64,000 bases of DNA from CAIXLI01 sp964587125 (GTDB taxonomy: Bacteria > Pseudomonadota > Alphaproteobacteria > UBA9219). The notes beneath the pieces are model-generated. The model was given only the letters and a program-made list of their open reading frames with translations. It was not told the DNA's origin and did not search any database. The first letter of the stretch is position 1; each line of letters begins with the position of its first letter. A program made the translations under genes and the position numbers. Location of the stretch: the NCBI GenBank assembly GCA_964587125.1, contig CAZPKC010000011.1:1-64000 (forward strand), given 5' to 3'. Of this stretch, positions 16,522 to 24,352 are shown piece after piece.

Positions 16522-17850
16522 TCAGCCAACGCCCAGAATTTTCCCAAGACGCGCATAGGATTCCGCGAAGGTCGCGCTTTCTTCTTTGCCCTGTCGCAGG
16601 AATTCCTCAAGCGCCGGATAAAAATTCATCGCTTCGTCCACTTCGGCGTTGCTTCCCTTGCGGTACGCGCCCAGGCGGATCATTTCCGCCATATTTTCGT
16701 AAGCGGCAAAATGCCGGCGCGCGGTATTGACCAGAACGTTCTCGGAATCCGAATTGCATCCGGGCATCGTTCTCGAAATGCTGCGCAAAACGTTGACTGC
16801 GGGAAAACGTCCCCGCTCCGCGATCGACCGGTCGAGAACGATATGCCCGTCGAGAATGCCTCGCGCGGCATCGGCAATCGGCTCGTTGTGGTCGTCGCCG
16901 TCGACAAGAACGGTGAACAAGCCCGTGATGTTGCCGCTGCCCTTTTCGCCAGGCCCCGCGCGTTCCAGAAGCTTGGGAAGTTCGGAAAAAACCGTGGGCG
17001 GATAGCCTTTGGTCGTCGGCGGCTCGCCCGCCGCGAGGCCGATTTCGCGCTGCGCCATCGCAAAGCGCGTGATGCTGTCCATCAGGCACAAAACCTGCTT
17101 GCCCTGATCGCGGAAATACTCGGCAACGGCCAGCGTCAGGAAAGCCGCCTGACGGCGCATTAAAGGAGCTTCGTCGGATGTCGCGACGACGACGATGCTG
17201 CGCGCCAAGCCCGCTTCGCCCAAGTCATCGAGAATAAATTCCTGAACCTCGCGCCCGCGTTCCCCGATCAGGCCGATCACCGACACGTCCGCCGAAGTAT
17301 AGCGCGCCGCCATCGACATCAGCGTCGATTTTCCGACGCCGGAGCCGGAGAAAATGCCCATACGTTGCCCTTGGCAAATCGTCGTGAAGGCGTTGATCGA
17401 CCGCACGCCCAAATCGAGTTTTCCCCCGACCCGCTGTCGCATATGCGCTGGCGGAGGCGGGCTGCGAACAAGGCGCGGATTTTCGCCGTGAGGCAACAAG
17501 CCTTTGCCGTCGATAGGCTCGCCGAGCGCGTTAACGACGCGCCCCAGCCACGACACGGTCGGAAAAATGACCGGCTGGGCATCGGCGAGTTCGGCTTTGC
17601 TGCCCAAACCGACGCCCTCCAAAGGCGCAAAGGGCAGCATCAAGGCTTTTCCGTCGCGGAATCCGACCGTCTCGCATAAAACGCGACGGCCTCCGCGCGC
17701 GTTGACGTAACAACGGCCGCCGACCGACAAATGGCCCTCGATCCCCGCGACCTCGATCAGAAGTCCCTGCACGCCGACGACGCGCCCAAAAATGCGGACG
17801 GACGGCAACGTGTCGATGCGATTGACGAGCGTTTGAAAATTCTGATTCAT
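16522..17850 (-). CDS. fliI: Flagellum-specific ATP synthase FliI
   Basis: Hexameric ATPase that energises the flagellar type III export apparatus. The 442-residue length is typical. Visible features are Walker A GSGVGKST near 166-173, the GERGREVQEF motif near 194-203, a Walker B-like CLMDSITRFAMAQREIGL stretch near 255, and the KGYPPTVFSELPKLLERAG segment near 280-298 that is diagnostic for FliI/type III ATPases. It heads a two-gene unit with fliJ, transcribed away from the glycosyltransferase at 17924. The separation from fliH (6965) is common in alphaproteobacteria. Confidence 0.97.
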   Translation of the reverse strand: MNQNFQTLVNRIDTLPSVRIFGRVVGVQGLLIEVAGIEGHLSVGGRCYVNARGGRRVLCETVGFRDGKALMLPFAPLEGVGLGSKAELADAQPVIFPTVSWLGRVVNALGEPIDGKGLLPHGENPRLVRSPPPPAHMRQRVGGKLDLGVRSINAFTTICQGQRMGIFSGSGVGKSTLMSMAARYTSADVSVIGLIGERGREVQEFILDDLGEAGLARSIVVVATSDEAPLMRRQAAFLTLAVAEYFRDQGKQVLCLMDSITRFAMAQREIGLAAGEPPTTKGYPPTVFSELPKLLERAGPGEKGSGNITGLFTVLVDGDDHNEPIADAARGILDGHIVLDRSIAERGRFPAVNVLRSISRTMPGCNSDSENVLVNTARRHFAAYENMAEMIRLGAYRKGSNAEVDEAMNFYPALEEFLRQGKEESATFAESYARLGKILGVG

Positions 17851-17923
17851 TCCCCCCTAATTCTGCCCTTTCTCTTCTTGCTTTTCCAGCCCATTTCAAC
17901 CATAAAAACCCTTATCTTTCAGA

Positions 17924-19453
17924 ATGAACCGATCTATGTCCTTCCTGCGCCAAACAATTAAAAACCTGTCGGCCTCGCCCCAAAGCCTTTTTTGGCTTTT
18001 CGCGCTGACGCATCTTGTTTTGTGGACGCTCATTCCGAGCCTTTCCAACCAAAATCTGCCCCTCGATGTTATCGAGGGCTATGCGTGGGGCAAGGAATGG
18101 CTGATTGGCACGCATAAGCATCCCCCCATGCAAGCGTGGATTCTGGAAAGCATCTTTCACCTCACGGGACGCGTGAAATGGGCGCCTTATCTGACCAGCC
18201 AGATAGCCATCGTCACGGCGTTCTGGGCCGTATGGCGGACAGGCCGCCGCATCGCCGGAGAGAAAGTCGGCCTGATCGGCGTGTTGCTTCTGGAAGGTGT
18301 CGTCTATTACAATTTCACGTCGCCGGAATTCAATCCGAACGTTTTGCAACTGCCGTTCTGGGCTTTGACCGGCTGGTCGTTCTACAAAGCGGTCAAGAAC
18401 GACAAAATCATCGACTGGTTCCTGTGCGGCGTTTGGGCCGCCGCCAGCATGTACACTAAATACAGCTCGGGAGTCTTTTTGCTCGTCCTCGTGGCGGCAT
18501 TGCTCGCGCACCGCGACGGACGCAGCCGCCTGAAAAGCATAGGCCCTTATCTTTCCGTCATGACGGCCTCGCTTTTGTTTTTGCCGCATCTTTTATGGCT
18601 TATTCATAACGATTTTCTGCCTTGGGCCTACACGATGGGACGGCTCGAGCGGAATTCCGCCCCGTATTCGTCGCTCGTGACGACAATCCTCATGGTCGCG
18701 GGGCAAATCATCGCCCTCCTTTTCGCTATTTTTCTGCTTATCGTCATTTACGATCGCCGCCACGCGCCCGAACGCCCGCCTGCCGCTTCGTTTGACCGCA
18801 TCTTCCTGACATTCGCGGCTTTTGGGCCTTTTCTGGCCATGTTTTTCCTGTCGCTGTTTCTCGGCTATCACATCCGCGATATGTGGCAAACGCCGTTTTG
18901 GAACTTTACCGGTTTATGGGCCGTCGTTTTCATGCGTCCCGCTCTTTTGCCCAACGACGTGCGCCGCTTCGCGATAGCTTGGACGTTCGTATTCATAGCG
19001 GGATTAACCGGTTATCTCGCCAACGAGACTCTGGCTCCTTACGTCACGGATAAGTGCAAGCGCACCATTTTCCCCGGCAAAAATCTTACCCAGATCGTCA
19101 CCAACGAATGGCAAGAGCGTTTTCATACGCCTCTGCGCTATGTCATCGGCGATATGTGGCCGACGGGAAACGTGGCGTGGTACACCGACGACAGGCCGCA
19201 TGTTTTTTTGGATGGCAATCCGCGCATTAGCCCGTGGATCGATCAAAACGATCTGAAAAAATCGGGAGGAATCATCCTCTGGTGCATTCATTGCGGCTCG
19301 CGGCCGGAACAGCGTATAGAATCCGAAAACATGCGAACTTTGATGTCTCATGCGGAAATTCAGGAACCTTTGACGCTCAAACGCATGACGTTCGCAAAGT
19401 CTCCGCCCGCCGTGATAGGCTGGGCGATACTTCCGCCGGAAAAGATGCACTAA
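17924..19453 (+). CDS. Membrane glycosyltransferase of the PMT/ArnT superfamily
   Basis: An integral-membrane GT-C enzyme of 509 residues with about ten hydrophobic segments. The first luminal/periplasmic loop has the acidic DVIEGYAWGKEW followed by HPPMQAWILE, the typical arrangement of ArnT/RgtA-type enzymes that transfer a sugar from a polyprenyl-phosphate donor to lipid A, lipopolysaccharide or protein. The C-terminal part (about 350-509) is a soluble periplasmic domain with VIGDMWPTGNVAWYT. The substrate cannot be predicted. The ATG at 17924 has no good ribosome site; an in-frame ATG at 17936 is the alternative. Its stop codon is directly followed by the guaA stop on the other strand. 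Confidence 0.82.
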   Translation: MNRSMSFLRQTIKNLSASPQSLFWLFALTHLVLWTLIPSLSNQNLPLDVIEGYAWGKEWLIGTHKHPPMQAWILESIFHLTGRVKWAPYLTSQIAIVTAFWAVWRTGRRIAGEKVGLIGVLLLEGVVYYNFTSPEFNPNVLQLPFWALTGWSFYKAVKNDKIIDWFLCGVWAAASMYTKYSSGVFLLVLVAALLAHRDGRSRLKSIGPYLSVMTASLLFLPHLLWLIHNDFLPWAYTMGRLERNSAPYSSLVTTILMVAGQIIALLFAIFLLIVIYDRRHAPERPPAASFDRIFLTFAAFGPFLAMFFLSLFLGYHIRDMWQTPFWNFTGLWAVVFMRPALLPNDVRRFAIAWTFVFIAGLTGYLANETLAPYVTDKCKRTIFPGKNLTQIVTNEWQERFHTPLRYVIGDMWPTGNVAWYTDDRPHVFLDGNPRISPWIDQNDLKKSGGIILWCIHCGSRPEQRIESENMRTLMSHAEIQEPLTLKRMTFAKSPPAVIGWAILPPEKMH

Positions 19454-21007
19454 TTACTCCCATTCTATAGTTCCCGGCGGCTTGCTCGTCACGTCATAGG
19501 TTACGCGGTTGATGCCGCGCACTTCGTTGATGATGCGCGTGGCGACTTTGGCCAGAAACGCATGATCGAACGCGTAAGATTCCGCCGTCATGCCATCCAC
19601 CGACGTTACGGCTCGTAAAGCCAGAACATTATCGTATGAACGCCCGTCGCCCATCACGCCGACCGTGCGCACGGGCAATAAAACCGCGAATGCTTGCCAG
19701 ATTTCGTCGTAAAGCCCCGCCTTACGGATTTCGTCGAGATAAATCGTATCGGCCTTGCGCAAGACGGCGAGTTTCTCGGGCGTAACGTCGCTAAGAACGC
19801 GGATGGCAAGCCCGGGCCCCGGAAACGGATGGCGGCCTACGAATGATTCCGGCAATCCAAGCTCGCGGCCCAACGCACGCACTTCGTCCTTGAACAATTC
19901 GCGCAACGGTTCGATCAGTTTTAAATTCATGGCTGCAGGTAAGCCGCCGACGTTGTGGTGCGATTTGATCGTAACGCTCGGGCCGCCCGTGAACGAAACG
20001 CTTTCAATCACGTCGGGATAAAGCGTGCCTTGCGCCAGAAATTTCACGTCCTTGATTTTATGCGCTTCGGCGTCGAAGACGTCGATGAACAGTTTGCCGA
20101 TCGCCTTGCGCTTTTTCTCGGGATCGGCGACGCCCGCGAGCGCTTTGAGGAATTTCCCGCCCGCATCGACCGCGATAAGCGGAATATTGTAGTGCGAACG
20201 GAATAAGGTCACGACCTGCTCGGCCTCGCCCTCGCGCATCAGGCCGGTATCGACGAAAATGCAGGTCAGTTGATCTCCTATGGCCTCGTGAAGCAAAACG
20301 GCTGCGACGGCGCTGTCCACACCGCCCGAAAGCCCGCATATGACCCTGCCCTTACCGACCATTTTCCGGATGCGTTCGATCTCCGTCGCGCGGAAAGCCT
20401 TCATGCTCCACGCATCGCCGCAGCCGCAGATTTTATGCACGAAGTTTTTCAAAAGTTTCGCGCCGTCGGGCGTATGAACGACTTCGGGATGAAACTGCAC
20501 GCCGTAGAAGTTGCGCTTCTCGTCGGCAATAAAGGCGAAAGGCGCGCCCGTGCTCGTGGCCGCGATTTCGAACCCGTCGGGAATTTTCGTCACGCGGTCG
20601 CCGTGGCTCATCCACACCTGAGGTTTCTCGCCCCGAACCCATACGCCTTTGAACAAGGCGCAGTTTTTTTTGATCTCGAGATGAGCCTTACCGAATTCGC
20701 GCGCGTGCCCGGCCTCGACCAAACCGCCCAATTGCATGCACATCGTTTGCTGGCCGTAGCAGATGCCGAGGACGGGAACGCCCAGTTTCCAAACGATTTT
20801 TGGCGCGCGCGGGCTTTCTTTCTCCAATGTCGAAGCGGGGCTTCCCGATAAAATAATTCCTTTGGGATCGAAGGCGCGGATTTGCTCGTCCGTGCGGTTG
20901 AAGGGCTGGATTTCGCAATAAACCCCCGCCTCGCGCACGCGCCGCGCAATGAGCTGCGTCACTTGGGAACCAAAATCGAGGATGAGGATTTTATCTTGAG
21001 AGATCAT
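19454..21007 (-). CDS. guaA: GMP synthase (glutamine-hydrolysing)
   Basis: Converts XMP to GMP using glutamine and ATP. The 517 residues have a class I glutamine amidotransferase domain (nucleophile Cys83 in GICYGQQ, His173 and Glu175 in QFHPEV), an ATP-pyrophosphatase domain with SGGVDS at 227-232, and the C-terminal dimerisation domain ending in PPGTIEWE. AAGGA 7 nt upstream supports the ATG. It is convergent with the glycosyltransferase at 17924 with zero spacing, and tRNA-Leu lies upstream on the same strand. Confidence 0.98.
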   Translation of the reverse strand: MISQDKILILDFGSQVTQLIARRVREAGVYCEIQPFNRTDEQIRAFDPKGIILSGSPASTLEKESPRAPKIVWKLGVPVLGICYGQQTMCMQLGGLVEAGHAREFGKAHLEIKKNCALFKGVWVRGEKPQVWMSHGDRVTKIPDGFEIAATSTGAPFAFIADEKRNFYGVQFHPEVVHTPDGAKLLKNFVHKICGCGDAWSMKAFRATEIERIRKMVGKGRVICGLSGGVDSAVAAVLLHEAIGDQLTCIFVDTGLMREGEAEQVVTLFRSHYNIPLIAVDAGGKFLKALAGVADPEKKRKAIGKLFIDVFDAEAHKIKDVKFLAQGTLYPDVIESVSFTGGPSVTIKSHHNVGGLPAAMNLKLIEPLRELFKDEVRALGRELGLPESFVGRHPFPGPGLAIRVLSDVTPEKLAVLRKADTIYLDEIRKAGLYDEIWQAFAVLLPVRTVGVMGDGRSYDNVLALRAVTSVDGMTAESYAFDHAFLAKVATRIINEVRGINRVTYDVTSKPPGTIEWE

Positions 21008-21063
21008 ATTATGTCCTTATAAAAACAACCCGCCCGCCTTCGCCTAAGTAGGCTGCGACGTGG

Positions 21064-21094
21064 CAATTTCCAAACGCGGAGCGTTTGAAAATTG
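21064..21094 (-). terminator. Hairpin terminator after tRNA-Leu
   Basis: CAATTT-CAAACGC on one side pairs with GCGTTTG-AAATTG on the other (21064-21094) around a 3-nt loop. It overlaps the CCA end of tRNA-Leu, exactly as at tRNA-His, and shares the CAAACGC stem with it. Confidence 0.65.
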
Positions 21095-21177
21095 GTGCGG
21101 GCAGTCGGAATCGAACCGACACGCCTTGCGGCTCAGGATTTTAAGTCCTGTACGTCTACCAGTTCCGTCATGCCCGC
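21093..21177 (-). tRNA. tRNA-Leu (anticodon TAA)
   Basis: Minus-strand acceptor GCGGGCA pairs with TGCCCGC, discriminator A, CCA encoded at 21093-21095. The anticodon loop CTTAAAA flanked by CAGGA/TCCTG gives anticodon TAA. The 85-nt length includes a long variable arm (GAGCCGCAAGGCGT), as expected for a class II tRNA. The T-loop reads GTTCGATTCC. Confidence 0.95.
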
Positions 21178-21238
21178 AGACCGTGGCAGAAAGTATCAGT
21201 AAATCAGGCCCATGCCAAGGGTTGCTGTACGTCTTTGG

Positions 21239-22135
21239 TTAAGGCGCAACAGATTTAATCTCTTCCGCCGTCACGTACTTCCACGACGCCAGATGCACGA
21301 CGACCAAACCCGCGACGCTTCCCGATTCAAGCCGCACGGGCATTTCCGGCAAACCCGGCGCGGGAGGCGCAAGCCAAATGAGGAAGGGATCGCGTCCTGC
21401 CTCTGTTTCCGTCTTTTTCCAGAAATTTGCGTGCTCGCGGTCTTTCCATTCTCCCGAAATCATCTTGAAATCCGCCCCGCACAGGCGCGCGTTGCCGCTA
21501 TAGACGCCGTATTCCTCGCCCTCGGTAACACCGGTTCCTTCATCCCTTCCTGTAATGTCGAAACGGCGCTTGCCGTCAAAAACGGGAACGGGAATCGCGC
21601 AGCTTTTCTGCACCGCGACGTGCGCAAGCATTTGCAAAAGCGCCGTGACGGGATCGAGCGAATTTTTCCTTTCCTCCGGCGTGACGATCTCGCGGTTTTC
21701 ATCATGATTGGGCGGATCGAATTCGGGAACGGCGTCGCCCTTGGCGTTGTAATGTATCTTCGTAATTCTCAGCTTATGTCCCCATTCGTCGTGCGAATAA
21801 AATTCCTTCGGCTCCAAACGATCCCCTTTGATAAAGCCGTAGGCGTCGAGCGTCGTTTCCCACGGAATGAGCCATCCCCAAAAGCCGTGAGTTCCCGCCT
21901 TCACGACAACATGATAGTCGTTTTTCTGCTCCTCGAACCAAACGCGGGTTTGGACGAGATGAAAACCGCCGACATAAATATCATAAGTAATGAAAATCGG
22001 CGGGAGCGTGGGGATTTTTGATTTTGCAAGCTTTGCCGCGGGCGCGCAAAAACCTTTGGTTTTTTCGGCATGCGCCGATGTAAAAGAGCCCCATAAAGCA
22101 ATCAGGGTTAACAGGGTCAATTTCTTCAATTTCAT
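21239..22135 (-). CDS. Exported DUF3108 family protein
   Basis: 298 residues with a cleavable signal peptide (1-23, ending SAHA before EKT). The mature part begins with ITYDIYVGGFHLVQTRVWFEE, a beta-rich start typical of DUF3108, a periplasmic family common in alphaproteobacteria whose function is unknown. The DPVTALLQML segment and the C-terminal beta strands also fit the family. Two cysteines in the mature part (about 29 and 176, plus 218) could form a disulfide. It lies downstream of nothing obvious and upstream of tRNA-Leu, on the same strand. Confidence 0.8.
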   Translation of the reverse strand: MKLKKLTLLTLIALWGSFTSAHAEKTKGFCAPAAKLAKSKIPTLPPIFITYDIYVGGFHLVQTRVWFEEQKNDYHVVVKAGTHGFWGWLIPWETTLDAYGFIKGDRLEPKEFYSHDEWGHKLRITKIHYNAKGDAVPEFDPPNHDENREIVTPEERKNSLDPVTALLQMLAHVAVQKSCAIPVPVFDGKRRFDITGRDEGTGVTEGEEYGVYSGNARLCGADFKMISGEWKDREHANFWKKTETEAGRDPFLIWLAPPAPGLPEMPVRLESGSVAGLVVVHLASWKYVTAEEIKSVAP

Positions 22136-22249
22136 GCTTCATCCTACGTTGAAAGTATTTTTTGCAATGGCATTTTTGTCTGGTCGTGTGGTACACTCGG
22201 GCCATTCGAGCTTTGAGCATTATTTATCCATAATGAAAAGAATGCAAAT

Positions 22250-22549
22250 ATGACTATCAAGAATCAGATGAAAGAATCCTTTCGTTATGCAATGGAATCC
22301 TTGTGCGAGGCAAATATGCGCCTTAGCGAGTTTGCCGTGCGCAAGCAAAAATTCTTTGGTACCGGCGTGTCTTTGGCTCTTTATTTTGACGTCCTTTCTA
22401 TCTTAATGAAAAGGCCTGATTGGGGATATGTCGGTGGTCTTGTTTTTTTGACGATGATAACCCCACCCGTCGGGCTGGAATTGTTAGATCGTGCCGTTTA
22501 CAATCGCTACTTAAAAAAGAATTCCCGTTTCCAAGATTGTGCTCCATAA
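22250..22549 (+). CDS. Small membrane protein, 99 aa, unknown function
   Basis: No family recognised. An amphipathic charged start (1-32) is followed by two likely transmembrane stretches, at about 35-53 (FFGTGVSLALYFDVLSILM) and 58-80, then a basic tail. The ATG at 22250 has only a weak ribosome site. It is followed by a 144-bp gap holding the candidate lysS promoter. A second two-helix protein of similar size lies at 54506; I see no sequence similarity between the two beyond hydrophobicity. Confidence 0.5.
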   Translation: MTIKNQMKESFRYAMESLCEANMRLSEFAVRKQKFFGTGVSLALYFDVLSILMKRPDWGYVGGLVFLTMITPPVGLELLDRAVYNRYLKKNSRFQDCAP

Positions 22550-22580
22550 ACGTTGGGTCAGCCGACACAGCGTTTTTTGA

Positions 22581-22647
22581 TGAAATTCCGCAGAATTTCA
22601 AAGGCGTCTCATGCTTCGCTTGCAGCAAAAAAATGTAGGAATATAGT
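22581..22647 (+). promoter_or_regulatory. Candidate lysS promoter with upstream dyad
   Basis: TTGCAG at 22620-22625 and TATAGT at 22642-22647 are separated by 16 bp and match a sigma70-type promoter; transcription would start about 40 bp before the lysS GTG. Just upstream is a perfect dyad TGAAATTC-CGCA-GAATTTCA at 22581-22600, which could be an operator or the end of the preceding transcript. Inferred from consensus only. Confidence 0.35.
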
Positions 22648-22693
22648 GTAACCACGCTAGAATGGTTTTCTGCATTTAAACTTCAGGTGAATC

Positions 22694-24349
22694 GTGTCGC
22701 AAGATAAAGAATTTCAGACCTCAAAAGCCTCCGTTCTCGATGAAACGGCAGCCGCAAGCGCAGACGGCTTGTGGGTCGGCAAAGTCGCCGACAAAGTTCT
22801 CGCGGAATTTCCCGATCGGGACGTTTATACCTGCGCTGCGGGCATCAGCCCTTCGGGCATCGTCCATTTCGGAAACTTCCGCGACGTGGCCACGTCGCTC
22901 GCCGTCAAGAACGAACTGATCGCGCGCGGCAAAAAAGCGCGCCTATTGTTTTCGTGGGATAACTACGACCGCTTCCGCAAAGTCCCGGCGGGCATCGATC
23001 CTGCATGGGCGAAGTACATCGGCATGCCTTTGACCGCCGTACCCGACCCCAAAGGCGAATACGAATCCTACGCGCGCCGCTTCGAGGTCGAGCTCGAACA
23101 ATCGATCAAGGAATTGGAAATCGACCTTGAGTACCGCTATCAGACAAAGGAATACAAATCGGGCCGCTATGCCGAACAAATGGCGTTCGTCCTCCAAAAC
23201 CGCAGGAAAGCCGCCGATATCCAGCTTCAATTTAAAACCGACAAGGGCAATCAGGAAAAGGGCATCGATCCCGAAGAATATCGGAATACCTATTTTCCCA
23301 TCACCGTCTATTCGCGTTTTTCGGGAACCGACAAGGTTCAGGTGATCTCCTACGACGGCGGCACGAAGCTGACGTACCGATGCCTCGTGACCGACAAGGT
23401 CGAGCAGATCGATTTCAAGGAAACGCCCGTCGTCAAATTGCCGTGGAAGCTCGATTGGCCGATGCGCTGGCGCGAAGAAGGCGTGAATTTCGAGCCCGGC
23501 GGTAAAGACCACGCGACGCCCGGCGGAAGTTACGACGTTTCCGCGACCGTCGCGCGCGAATTGTTCGGTTTCAAGCCTCCCGTGTTTCAAGGCTATCTGT
23601 TCGTCGGCATTCAGGGCGTCAAGGGCGACAAGATGTCGGGATCGAAAGGCGGCGCGGTGTCTCCCGCGACGCTGCTCGAAATTTACGAACCGGCATTGCT
23701 GAAGTGGCTTTATATGCGCCGCCCGCCCACGCAGAGCTTCAACCTCGCGTTCGACACGGAAGTCTATCGCCAGTACGACGAATTCGACCGCGAAGTGACG
23801 AAAGTCCAGAAAGGCGACGCGTCGCCCGCCGAGCAGAAGATCATCCGGTTCAGCGGCGTGAAAGAAAACTGCCCCACTCCCATCGCTTTCAAGCAAGCCG
23901 TGGCGTTAGGACAAATCACGCAATGGCAGGCGGGAAAAATGCGCGAACTTGCCGAGAAATCGGGCGTTCCGTGCAGTGAGGCCTCGATCGCCTCGCGCCT
24001 CATGAAAGCGAAGGCGTGGCTGAACAGCTATAATCCCGAGGAAATCATCGCCCTGCGCGCCGCGCCGAATGCGGACTATGCGGCGGCGATGGACGATAAG
24101 CGCCGCGCGCAAGTAGCGGCGTTGCGTAAACTTCTTCAAGAAAACATCACCTCCATCGCCGCGTTGGAAGAAAATCTGTACGGCATCCCCAAAGACCCCG
24201 CTTTGAACGATAAGGAATTGAAAGCCGCGCAGCGCGGGTTCTTCAAGGACGTATATAATCTCCTGATCGGCAAAGATGCCGGGCCGCGCCTTTCGACTTT
24301 TTTGTGGGCGATCAACCGCGAAGCGGTGTTGAAGCTTCTTTCTTTTTAA
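22694..24349 (+). CDS. lysS: Class I lysyl-tRNA synthetase
   Basis: Charges tRNA-Lys. This is the class I (Rossmann-fold) enzyme found in archaea, spirochaetes and most alphaproteobacteria, not the class II LysRS of E. coli. The 551 residues carry the HIGH-type motif PSGIVHFGN at 53-61 and the KMSKS-type motif KMSGS at 313-317. The AIQLQF-type CP insert and the helical anticodon-binding C-terminus are at their usual places. The start is GTG at 22694 with AGGTGA just upstream. It stands alone with its own probable promoter (22620-22647) and converges on the repeat protein at 24353 with only 3 bp between stops. Confidence 0.96.
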   Translation: MSQDKEFQTSKASVLDETAAASADGLWVGKVADKVLAEFPDRDVYTCAAGISPSGIVHFGNFRDVATSLAVKNELIARGKKARLLFSWDNYDRFRKVPAGIDPAWAKYIGMPLTAVPDPKGEYESYARRFEVELEQSIKELEIDLEYRYQTKEYKSGRYAEQMAFVLQNRRKAADIQLQFKTDKGNQEKGIDPEEYRNTYFPITVYSRFSGTDKVQVISYDGGTKLTYRCLVTDKVEQIDFKETPVVKLPWKLDWPMRWREEGVNFEPGGKDHATPGGSYDVSATVARELFGFKPPVFQGYLFVGIQGVKGDKMSGSKGGAVSPATLLEIYEPALLKWLYMRRPPTQSFNLAFDTEVYRQYDEFDREVTKVQKGDASPAEQKIIRFSGVKENCPTPIAFKQAVALGQITQWQAGKMRELAEKSGVPCSEASIASRLMKAKAWLNSYNPEEIIALRAAPNADYAAAMDDKRRAQVAALRKLLQENITSIAALEENLYGIPKDPALNDKELKAAQRGFFKDVYNLLIGKDAGPRLSTFLWAINREAVLKLLSF

Positions 24350-24352
24350 GCC

